A stretch of 64,000 nucleotides of DNA. Source: Phymorhynchus buccinoides (lineage: Eukaryota > Mollusca > Gastropoda > Neogastropoda > Raphitomidae). The position numbers and the translations under genes are program-made. The notes beneath the pieces are model-generated. The model was not told where the DNA came from. It worked only from the letters and a program-made list of their open reading frames with translations, and did not search any database. Below, one piece after another: positions 55,141 to 64,000 of this stretch (position 1 is the stretch's first letter; each line of letters opens with the position of its first letter). The DNA lies in the NCBI GenBank assembly GCA_017654935.2, contig CM065687.1, positions 28,945,709 through 29,009,708 on the forward strand, in the 5' to 3' direction.

Positions 55141-55304
55141 GCCAGGTGGCGAGAAACTCAAGTGGGGCTAATCCTAGTGATATCCTTTGTTGGAGATAGA
55201 AAGAGGGAGAGAAGTCCCTCCCCACCCCACCCCACCCTCCCTCTCTCTCCAACAAAGGATAACACTAGGTTTAGCCCCACTTGAGTTTCTCGCCACCTGG
55301 CGAT
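55141..55304. mobile_element. Foldback element, about 164 bp
   Basis: Arms of about 60 bases: CGCCAGGTGGCGAGAAACTC at the left, its complement GAGTTTCTCGCCACCTGGCG at the right, with a pyrimidine-rich loop near 55200-55245. Confidence 0.85.
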
Positions 55305-55499
55305 CGAAAAAGAAGAAGATCTATGAGGCAGAATTGTGAAGGAAATTAGTAGAGGGTACTTTGTTATCACTTTATCTTTTGCTATTTTGCCATCACTTTA
55401 TCTTTTATCATATAATAGCTTTTTAGGATTCCTGGTCACGGACAATAAGGTAAAGACCCTTACAATCTGAATTAAAAGTCATCTGTGAAAAGATGTAAA

Positions 55500-55600
55500 A
55501 CAAAAGCAAAATGTGGGCTATGTGCGCACGCATGCACCCACCCACACACACACACGCGCGCGCGCGCGCGCGCACGCACGCACGCACACAGACGAACACA
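55500..55600. repeat. CA/CG microsatellite
   Basis: Alternating purine-pyrimidine run including (CG)n at 55556-55574. Confidence 0.9.
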
Positions 55601-55999
55601 CACGCACTTCTCAAATTCCTCTGGGTGTATTTTTGTAGTTGACGGGCTATCGTTTGATTTGATTTGACTCGAATGTATTGTTATAATCTTATGAATAGCA
55701 AAAGAAAATATTTATATCTGAGGTGCCATAGCATGTTGTATACTTTTATGAAATCGGATAACTTACTTGATGATGGCGCTAAAGAGCTGTACTTGTTTTT
55801 GTGTTAAATAATCATGCGTTGTTGATAGTGATTAATAAATATGGATGGAACGGTGGACGATGGAATCAGAGGAATTTGAGAAGTGCGTGTGTGTTCGTCG
55901 GTGTGTGTGCGTGCGTGCACCATGGATTCAATAACAAAATTATAAGTTCTATTCAATTTGAAAACAAAAGTATGTTATTCCTTGAACATAAAATCGAAG

Positions 56000-56654
56000 A
56001 CTAAAATTAATTTTGAAAAGTCGCGTGATTGCTAGAGAAGACGGACATCAATGGGTGCAAATGTCCAAAAGTCACAAAAATAGTCATAAAACAGTTGAAA
56101 ATGTGTTGGACCACGGTTTCCTGCAAGGTTTAGCCAGGCATTTGATTGAAAATGGTCAGGGGACCTTGTAGACCGTGGGAAGGTCTGGGTTTCATGGATG
56201 TGAAGGTAATGTTGCAGAAAATGTGCTCGGTGGAGGCATGAATTGTCATTTTGGACGTTAAGATCTGCCCAACGCTTCAATTTCAGCTTGCACCATTGTA
56301 ATGGTCATAAGAGGATAATTATAGGGACGCCAGGAAAAAAACATTAATCCTCCAGAAAATCTTCAGGAGACTGTTCCAGAGCATGAAAAAGCATTGCCTT
56401 GAATGCCTGGTAGCAAGCAGTGGCCCAACAATCTGTCAACTGTGTAAAGGTGTTTTGTGATTTCGAATAACACACCCACTGATGCTTATCGCCTCTGTCA
56501 GTCACGTGACATTTCGAAATTGATTTTTGTCTTCGATTTTACAGCCAGGAAAGGCTGAACTATCATTTTCACATGAAATGAAACTTACGGTCTGGTTATT
56601 GAACCCATGGTCATATTGCAAAGTCAGTATCCCCTACTTTTTGTGAGCAGTGTA
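56000..56654 (-). mobile_element. Tc1/mariner relic
   Basis: The minus-strand left end reads TACACTGCTCACAAAAAGTA, like Tc1 terminal repeats, with TA at 56653-56654. At 56280-56040 the frame KRWADLNVQNDNSCLHRAHF ... TRSPDHFQSNAWLNLAGN resembles the Tc1 catalytic region (QDN..HRA, then ARSPDLNPIE.LWD). It is decayed. The inner part between is lost or unrecognisable. Confidence 0.6.
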
Positions 56655-56899
56655 TAATGATACATATATATGATGATAGCACTACCCTCGCATGCGATAT
56701 TCTGTGGGAAGATTTGTGTCTCATCACTGGATGAGCACGACGTCTTACATCTGGGGCAGACAAAGACCGAAACTGCTACTGCTGACCTCTTATACATATG
56801 ATAGCACAGCAGTTGTTGTTGCTGATTGTTATGTGCATTTTTACACAGTAGTATTGTTTTGTCTGCTCGTGTTATTGGATTTTTGTTTCATGTTTTTAG

Positions 56900-56995
56900 T
56901 TAAAAAATTCCATTTCAATTCTGTGTAAAGCGCCCTGTAGCCTACATAGTAGGATGGGCGTTATATAAATTTTCCTCATTATTATTATTATGAGG
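56900..56995 (+). mobile_element. LINE/SINE 3' tail remnant
   Basis: GTAAAGCGCCCTGTAG...GGGCGTTATATAAATTTTCC followed by (ATT)n, the same style of 3' end as the L2 element at 36690-38115. Confidence 0.55.
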
Positions 56996-57229
56996 TCTGT
57001 AGCTACTGCAGCCTGGACATTTACTTCTACCGTTCGTCTCAGTCGCTCTTCATTAGCAGCGTTTCTTTTTAGTCCCCGAGCTGAAGGTTTGGGGTAGCTA
57101 TTGTTTCTGTCTGATCCGTCCGTGCCTCCGGCGTGCCTCCGTCCGTCCGTCCGTCCGGCTATTCGTTCGTTTTTATCAAAAACTATTCAGTTTATCATCA
57201 TCAAATTTGGTATACTAGTTCAAAGTTTC

Positions 57230-57510
57230 TGCTGGCTCTTTTGATGGTGTAGCGCCGCCGTTTGTCCCAATCTGAAACTACCTTACCTGCTGCCAGGTCT
57301 GGTTCCCTGATCCCTACCAGTGAAAGCTGCTTCGTAAGCTGGTCTTTGAACACGTACGAACCAAAAAAACTGAATGCACGAACGTAGACTAGTAAGAGAT
57401 CTGTGTCTTTGAAGCGTTTCCTGGGGCAACTTGGTCAGTTTACCTTCTCTCACCCGGTTCTTCCAAAGAAAACAGCTTCGGGCATTCGTGTGTCTTCCAT
57501 CCTGGCAACA
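57230..57510 (-). mobile_element. LINE C-terminal relic next to the minisatellite
   Basis: The minus strand reads QLHWARHVARMEDTRMPEAV then FFGRTG, the well-known W..H..RM.D.R.PK...FG motif near the end of many LINE ORF2 proteins, with later frameshifts. The minisatellite begins exactly in the LHWAR part. Confidence 0.7.
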
Positions 57511-58226
57511 TGTCTAGCCCAATGTAGCTGTTGCTGCAGCAGTGTGTCTCCATGCTTGACAGGCTTGTCTAGCCCAATGTAGCTGTTGCTGCAGCAGTGT
57601 GTCTTCATGCTTGACAGGTTTGTCTAGCCCAATGTAGCTGTTGCTGCAGCAGTGTGTCTCCATGCTTGACAGGTTTGTCTAGCCCAATGTAGCTGTTGCT
57701 GCAGCAGTGTGTCTCCATGCTTGACAGGTTTGTCTAGCCCAATGTAGCTGTTGCTGCAGCAGTGTGTCTCCATGCTTGACAGGTTTGTCTAGCCCAATGT
57801 AGCTGTTGCTGCAGCAGTGTGTCTCCATGCTTGACAGGTTTGTCTAGCCCAATGTAGCTGTTGCTGCAGCAGTGTGTCTCCATGCTTGACAGGTTTGTCT
57901 AGCCAAATGTAGCTGTTGCTGCAGCAGTGTGTCTCCATGCTGGGCAGGTTTGTCTAGCCAAATGTAGCTGTTGCTGCAGCAGTGTGTCTCCATGCTGGGC
58001 AGGTTTGTCTAGCCCAATGTAGCTGTTGCTGCAGCAGTGTGTCTCCATGCTTGACAGGTTTGTCTAGCCAAATGTAGCTGTTGCTGCAGCAGTGTGTCTC
58101 CATGCTGGGCAGGTTTGTCTAGCCAAATGTAGCTGTTGCTGCAGCAGTGTGTCTCCATGCTGGGCAGGTTTGTCTAGCCCAATGTAGCTGTTGCTGCAGC
58201 AGTGTGTCTCCATGCTTGACAGGTTT
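57511..58226. repeat. 55-bp minisatellite, 13 copies
   Basis: Unit TGTCTAGCCCAATGTAGCTG + TTGCTGCAGCAGTGTGTCTC + CATGCTTGACAGGTT. Units 8, 9, 11 and 12 share the variants AGCCAAATG and/or CATGCTGGGC, showing block duplication. It includes the palindromic CTGCAG core. Derived from the adjacent LINE sequence. Confidence 0.95.
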
Positions 58227-58356
58227 GCTCCTCGCTGCAGGACCTCCTCGTTGGAGACATAGTCCTGCCACTTGATGCAGAGGATGGAGCAGAACATTAT
58301 AATATATAGTGCACGTCTTATATTATTCAAGCTTACAGTAAGCTGACTTGGTCACT

Positions 58357-58807
58357 TTAACCTTTACCCGGACTTCTGGGGTCGCCCACGACCCCTTGAC
58401 ACACGAAACATGTTATATCTCTAAAACTATTTTAGCAATCTTCATGAAATTTCATGACTGTCAAAAACGTAAATGGCTTTAAGTGTGTTAAATTTCATTA
58501 ATGTGTATAAAATATAAATGACGTAATATGACGCGTAATTTTGATATACCTGTCCGGATAACGGGGGTCTCCCACGACCCCTACTTTAAAGAGCACTGCA
58601 GTGCATTGAGTAGGGGTCGTGGGAGACCCCCGCCATCCGGACAGGGATAAACACATGGTGACTCATTGACAAGTAGGGGTCGTGGGAGACCCCCGCCATC
58701 CGGACAGGGATAAACACCTCGGAATTCGCTCTTTGCCGAGTAGGGGGTCGTGGAAGACCCCCGCCAATGTGTCTGTGTAGTCAAAAGCATGATCCGGTAA
58801 AGGTTAA
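58357..58807. mobile_element. TTAA-flanked MITE with internal palindromes
   Basis: TTAA at 58357-58360 and 58804-58807, termini CCTTTACCCGGA and ATCCGGTAAAGG. Inside, GGGGTCTCCCACGACCCC-type segments occur five times in both orientations (58378, 58564, 58612, 58675, 58742). Confidence 0.75.
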
Positions 58808-58845
58808 AGCATCTTGTCTGGTAAAGCAAGTGTTTATATACTGGT

Positions 58846-58975
58846 ACCTATCTGTATTGTTGAAAGTGTCGGGACTTTAGTGGTGTTGCACTGCCTCCGA
58901 GAATCGTTCCCCCACCATCTTTATATCTATTTAATGTCCCATATGTGTCTGTTCCAGATAAATATTTTTTTCCGG
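58846..58975 (+). mobile_element. SINE-like retroposon R1 fragment, copy 4
   Basis: Contains the R1 core from CTATCTGTATTGTTGAAAG to GTCCCATATGTGTCTG; the left part is missing. Confidence 0.7.
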
Positions 58976-59255
<280 letters not shown>

Positions 59256-59326
59256 TAATCCAGATTAGAATACACTGCGACTGTGCTGAGCGAACTATAA
59301 TCTACTTATTTAGGCCTGATAGATTC

Positions 59327-60130
59327 AGGGGGCGAGTTTCACAAGGGCTAACGGTTTCGTCGCGCTCGCTCAAATCGGCAAAAATGGGGGTACCTCTAAG
59401 AAACACCCTTCGTTTGCCCAGCGTATAGTTCGCGTGGCGTTTTGTTCTCAAGTCGAACACTGAGCAAGCGGCGAACTATCCGGAACTAGTAGTCGGGCGG
59501 GGGTGAATACGTTTCTTGTTGTTGATTGGTCTATTTGGTTTGTTTAAAATAATATTTTTTTGGACCAATAAGACAAGAGCTTGTAATATTCTTCCGCAAG
59601 CGCTTTCTAAAGTGTTTCTTAGGCCCCATTTATTGCCGTGAGCGTTATTTGCGCGGAACGCGACCGTTATCTAGAGAACCTCGACCCGGCTGCTATCAAA
59701 AACAACCACTTAGGGGTGAGTTTCTCTAGATCAAACGGTCGCTCGCGCCGGGGTCCCCCCCCCCGCCGCAGCAAATAACGCTTACGCCAAACGCTGGCCT
59801 AAGAAACACTTTAGAAAACGTTTGCGGAAGAATATTACAAGCTCTTGTCTGATTGGTCAAATATTTTACGCACTTGTTTTATTTTAACCAAACTAACATG
59901 GACCAATCAACAACAAGAAATGTATTCACTCCATGCTAGTCACGTGATAGTTCGCCATGAGACAGTATCGGAGTAGTCTACAAAACGTTTTTGGCAAACG
60001 TATCGGCAAAAAAGTACCCCCATTTTTGCTCATTTGCGGCTTAGTACCGTTAGCTGTAAAGTTTTGCCGATTTGCGCTCATGCGCTACTCACGCTATCGG
60101 TAACGTTAGCCCTTGTGAAACTTAACCCTG
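59327..60130. mobile_element. Long inverted repeat, about 800 bp
   Basis: Two arms of about 370 bases face each other around a loop near 59700-59730. Matching pairs include GAGTTTCACAAGGGCTAACG at 59335 with its complement at 60100, and GCTTGTAATATTCTTCCGCA at 59579 with its complement at 59825. Ends CAGGG/CCCTG hint at a hAT-type foldback. No coding frame found. Confidence 0.85.
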
Positions 60131-60300
60131 CTGCAGAAAAGTTCGTCTTACACATGATAATCAGAATTTATTGCTAGTGACCCAAGCAAGGGAAGTTACT
60201 CAGAGGGTAAGGTTAGGTTGTTTTCAAAACAACTTGCTCCACTAGCCCCAGCTCAGTGTAAGGTTTTTTTTACCCAAATTTTTATTTCAATTAGGTTAGG
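60130..60300. repeat. Dispersed repeat shared with the EBP upstream region
   Basis: AAAAGTTCGTCTTACAC ... AGCAAGGGAAGTTACTCAGA ... GGTAAGGTTAGG matches 40815-40975 in order and orientation. Confidence 0.75.
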
Positions 60301-60479
60301 TTAGAGTTACTAGGGACTAAATTTCATCTGATAGCCGTTAGGCTTTTCCTAAGACGCCCCATTTCCTTAATAATCATTTATTTTTAAACAGGTGTCTACA
60401 AGGTTTTTATCGTGGCACTCAGGTTTTAGATAATCATTCATCATATTCATGAATCATATGTCAAACTTTTTTATTAATA

Positions 60480-62290
60480 TTCCCAGTCATCTAATAGATT
60501 TTTGAAAGTGTTAGTGTTACTATTAGGTGCTTGTTTAATATTAGTTGGTAACTTGTTCCACAAGGGTGCAGTTCTGTTAGTAAAACAGTATTTTCTAATG
60601 TTAGTCTTACTATATATTCAATAAATATTTTGTCAACACTGTTTCTAGTTTTGTCAACATTTGATAATTTAAAAAAATCTTGTATATTTAGGTCATCAAT
60701 ATTGTTAAATATTTTGAAGCATTGAATTAAATCACCCCTGACTCTTCTAGCCTTTAAAGAAGGTAATTTTAGGAGCTCTAATCTTTCCCTGTAGGAATAA
60801 TTATGGAATCCTTTTATCAGTTTTGTAGCCCTTCTTTGCACTCTCTCTCTATCATCAGTGATTGTCTTTTCAAATATGGAGAACACACAACATGTCCGTA
60901 TTCTAAACAAGGTCTAACTAATCCTTTAAACAAAAGTAAAAAAAATATAATTATCTATGTAACAAAAGGTTCTCTTAATAATTCCTAGCATTTTATTTGA
61001 CTTCATTACAGCTTCGTGAATATGACAATCAAATTTAAGATTTTTTTTATCCATTATTACACCTAAATCCTTCTCATCTGTACATTTTGTTATGTTATTT
61101 ATAGTATCACCATTCTTCATAATATATTGGTTCCAAGGATTGTTTTTACCTAAATGCATAAGCTTACGTTTAGACGCATTGAAGTACAACTTCCAGGCTT
61201 TTGACCAATTTACTAAGAAATCTAACATCCTTTTGCAATAATCATGAAGTTTGGCAGTAGTGTTGTTAAGCTTAAGTCATCATCTGCAAATAATTTTGCA
61301 GGGAACTAATTATCTCTTTGAGGGCGAATCATTGATAAAGTTTGTAAAAAGAGAGCTGGGACCAAGTATGCTCCGCTTGTGGGATGAACCACTTACACGT
61401 GTTTAACATTAATTTTCTGAATAAGCCAATTTCCAACTCTTACTGCCTGTTTTCTACCTGTTAAAAAGTCTCTAATCCGTCCTAATATATTACCTGTTAT
61501 ACCATAATACTCTAACTTAGTAAGTAATCTTTGGTGGGGAACCGAATCAAAGGCCTTTCTAAAAAGTAAAATCTAAGTAAATCATATCAATATTTTTACC
61601 TTTATAAAAAAAATCTGTCAAATCCTGCATAACTTTAAGTAGCTGTGTGACACAAGATCTGTGTTTTCGGAAACCATGTTGGCATTCGGTGTAAAGATTA
61701 TTTACATTCATGTGATCAACAATTACATCTCTAATAATGGATTCTAAAACTTTACAAGTCACAGATGTTAAACTAACTGGCCTATAGTGTCCTGGGTCAC
61801 TCTTGGTACCTTTCTTAAATATAGCTGTAACATAGGCGTTTTTTCCAATCCCCGGGAATAGTTCCAATACTGACTGACTTATTAAAAAGTATTCTTTACT
61901 GAGTTCTTTCAAAACTCTAGGTGGAATACCATCAGGACCATGTGCTTTATTTGTATCTAATTCGTACAACTTTGTTTCAATATCTTTTGGTGTTATGACT
62001 ATGTCTGCAACTGTCTTACCATCAGATCAACCAGCGAGATTACTTGGAGGTAAATTATCTAGATCTTCCTTCGAAAATACACTATAGAAAAGAACCTGTT
62101 TAGAGTGTCAGCTTTTTCCATATCTGTTTGAGCAACGCCACCATCTTCCTTAACTAAGGGACTTATACATGACTTACATTTAGTTTTAGTTCGTACATAT
62201 TTCCAAAATCTCTTGGGTTTAAGCTTGCAATCTTTTGCTATATTCTTTTCATATTCCTTTTTAGGCAGCTTTAATTTGTTATGTACAACA
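60480..62290 (-). mobile_element. CR1-like LINE relic, longer copy of the 41265-42480 family
   Basis: Read from 62290 downwards: RFWKYVRTKTK, then ELDTNKAHGPDGIPPRVLKE, FKKGTKSDPGHYRPVSLTSV, YTECQHGFRKHRSCVTQLLK, a degraded YLDF..AFDSVP, FADDD, then KLMHLGKNNPWNQYIMKNG, EKDLGVIMDKKNLKFD and ERVQRRATKLIKG, LPSLKARRVRGDLIQCFKIF. Many frameshifts and stops. It keeps the N-terminal fingers domain that 41265-42480 lacks. Confidence 0.88.
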
Positions 62291-62756
62291 CCCTTGTTAA
62301 AAGTGTACTAGTTATGCTTATGCGGTTGTGTGTGTGTATCAGCAACACGTAAGCGTTTGTACTTGTGTTTGTATGTGGGTGTGGTTATTTCCTTGTCTGT
62401 CTCGGGTCTATAGATACAGGTATCCCCAGGGTGTGGGAAAGTTTCCCCTAAGTAGATTTACAAGTTCGGTTTAAGTGGACAATAGGCGCCAGTCTGTCTG
62501 TCCACAGAGGGGGGGAGGGATGCCCAAATCTTTTCTTAAAGCTTTAATCACCTTGGCCTTTGTGATTGTGAAGTGCCCACATCCTACCCTCGCCTTCGAT
62601 GTAGGTTAAATAGGAACCTCAGTGATTTAGCACATACTTGTTTAGGAGGGTTTTCTAGGAACTTTGTTTCAGTTCATTCCCCCAGCTGCCCAGGGCTATC
62701 TGTAGGCGTTGTCCACAATGAATGACATCACCTACTAATGAGGTGAAATGTTCAAT

Positions 62757-62877
62757 CCAATGAAATTAAACTGTTTGTTAAAGGGGCCAATCAGAAACGA
62801 ACCCCTGGCCAGATATCCAATGGGATTAGGTGTTAGGATCTGAGGGCTAAATATGGGTGGAAATTTGCTATATATTT
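62757..62877 (+). promoter_or_regulatory. Promoter-like block: three CCAAT boxes and a TATA box
   Basis: CCAAT occurs at 62757, 62787 and 62817, exactly 30 bases apart and in one orientation, followed by CTATATATTTC at 62868-62878. The layout fits an NF-Y-type promoter. The downstream sequence (62880-63250) has no clear exon and could be the R/U5 part of an LTR; the N gap hides the rest. Confidence 0.45.
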
Positions 62878-63283
62878 CGTGGAAGCGTTCTAGGCGTTCT
62901 CTTGTATGGCCAGCAGCATAAGTATTAACTTGCTCTGAAGACTCTGAAGTATGTAGCTGGTGGTCAGTCCTGTGCCTGGGATCTGTGTGTCACATTGTTG
63001 CTAGAGTCCTTTTACTTATTTTCCTTTCCTTTTCTTATCCTTTGATTTAGTCTCCTTCCCTTTTCTTATCCTTTTATTATATCCTTTTCTTTTACTTACC
63101 TTTTATGATATACTTTTATTTCTTTTGTAGTTTAGTAGATTGATTAAATAGTGAAAATTCCAAATTGTCTTCTTTGTTTTTGTATATCCGCATTGTGGAA
63201 AGTCTACCGAACTCCTTCCCCCTCGTCTTCTTTCTTCTTAAATCTCTTTCTCTTTCTACCTTTATAGGGGTGGGGTCGGAAGC

Positions 63284-63357
63284 AAAAAAAAAAAAAACAA
63301 AAAAAAAAAAAAAGGGGGGGGGGTAAGAGAGACACGGCGGGGGAGGGGGGGGGGGTG
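63284..63357. repeat. Poly-A and poly-G tracts before the gap
   Basis: Homopolymer runs that probably caused the assembly break. Confidence 0.85.
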
Positions 63358-63454
63358 GTCCTCCGTGGCTCTTTCGTGTTCTTACTGGCTCTTCTTCTCC
63401 TATTTCGTAAATGTGTCTAGTTGTAGTTGTGCGGCCACTCGTCTCTTCTCTTAT

Positions 63455-63954
63455 NNNNNNNNNNNNNNNNNNNNNNNNNNNNNNNNNNNNNNNNNNNNNN
63501 NNNNNNNNNNNNNNNNNNNNNNNNNNNNNNNNNNNNNNNNNNNNNNNNNNNNNNNNNNNNNNNNNNNNNNNNNNNNNNNNNNNNNNNNNNNNNNNNNNNN
63601 NNNNNNNNNNNNNNNNNNNNNNNNNNNNNNNNNNNNNNNNNNNNNNNNNNNNNNNNNNNNNNNNNNNNNNNNNNNNNNNNNNNNNNNNNNNNNNNNNNNN
63701 NNNNNNNNNNNNNNNNNNNNNNNNNNNNNNNNNNNNNNNNNNNNNNNNNNNNNNNNNNNNNNNNNNNNNNNNNNNNNNNNNNNNNNNNNNNNNNNNNNNN
63801 NNNNNNNNNNNNNNNNNNNNNNNNNNNNNNNNNNNNNNNNNNNNNNNNNNNNNNNNNNNNNNNNNNNNNNNNNNNNNNNNNNNNNNNNNNNNNNNNNNNN
63901 NNNNNNNNNNNNNNNNNNNNNNNNNNNNNNNNNNNNNNNNNNNNNNNNNNNNNN
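63455..63954. other. Assembly gap, exactly 500 N
   Basis: The round size shows a placeholder gap of unknown true length. Open frames running across it are artefacts. Confidence 0.99.
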
Positions 63955-64000
63955 AGATCTAAAAGTAAGTACTAACCACTCAGCCGTAGTAAGCAGAGTC

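Noticed and set aside
56692..56928. 78-codon frame with a hydrophobic C-terminal half
   Set aside because: Overlaps a retroposon 3' tail region and shows no family resemblance or splice context.
57511..58226. CRISPR-like array
   Set aside because: Units are contiguous 55-bp repeats without unique spacers, in animal DNA next to a LINE relic.
63411..63975. Open frames of 182-183 codons at the right edge
   Set aside because: They consist almost entirely of unknown residues across the 500-N gap.

Overview
The window looks like nuclear DNA from a marine mollusc, most likely a gastropod. The reasons are split genes with GT-AG introns, an invertebrate-type NIT-FHIT fusion gene, glycine-N-acyltransferase-like genes, many CR1/L2-type LINE relics, tRNA-derived SINE pieces and very abundant GA, CA and CT microsatellites. 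The taxon is an inference; no bacterial features were seen.

Four protein-coding loci can be reconstructed from splice sites and reading-frame continuity. (1) The 3' end of a GLYAT-like acyltransferase gene (117-5466, +), cut by the left window edge. (2) A complete nine-exon NitFhit gene (18715-28677, +), a deaminated-glutathione-amidase type nitrilase fused to a fragile-histidine-triad hydrolase. Its first exon carries an apparent +1 base in an A run. (3) A three-exon EBP gene (33927-40731, -), the sterol delta8-delta7 isomerase, with a 37-base middle exon and a 5.3-kb first intron. (4) A complete five-exon GLYAT-like gene (44782-50719, +), paralogous to locus 1 with the same intron phases and an identically sized fourth exon. 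These genes serve different pathways (acyl-CoA conjugation, removal of damaged metabolites, sterol synthesis) and no operon-like link is seen.

The rest is mostly mobile DNA. 0-5 kb: GLYAT-A exons with LINE, SINE-like and simple-repeat insertions. 5.5-18 kb: intergenic, with a Helitron-like element, a decayed copy of EBP exon 1 and a LINE relic. 18-29 kb: NitFhit, whose introns hold several inverted-repeat elements and two minisatellites. 29-34 kb: intergenic with TTAA-flanked MITEs and foldback elements. 34-41 kb: EBP, whose intron 1 contains two LINEs and a second Helitron-like element. 41-44.7 kb: a nearly intact CR1-type LINE fragment and about 740 bases of CT repeats. 44.8-50.7 kb: GLYAT-B with nested transposons in its introns. 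51-63.4 kb: satellites, a third Helitron-like copy, a Tc1/mariner relic, a 13-copy 55-bp minisatellite, a long inverted repeat, a CR1-type LINE, and a promoter-like block with three evenly spaced CCAAT boxes. An exactly 500-base N gap lies at 63455-63954.

The most informative structure is the Helitron-like family with three copies. The decayed EBP-exon-1 duplicate at 13.3-14.1 kb looks like an empty site for the copy inside EBP intron 1, and it also lacks the neighbouring CR1 insertion.
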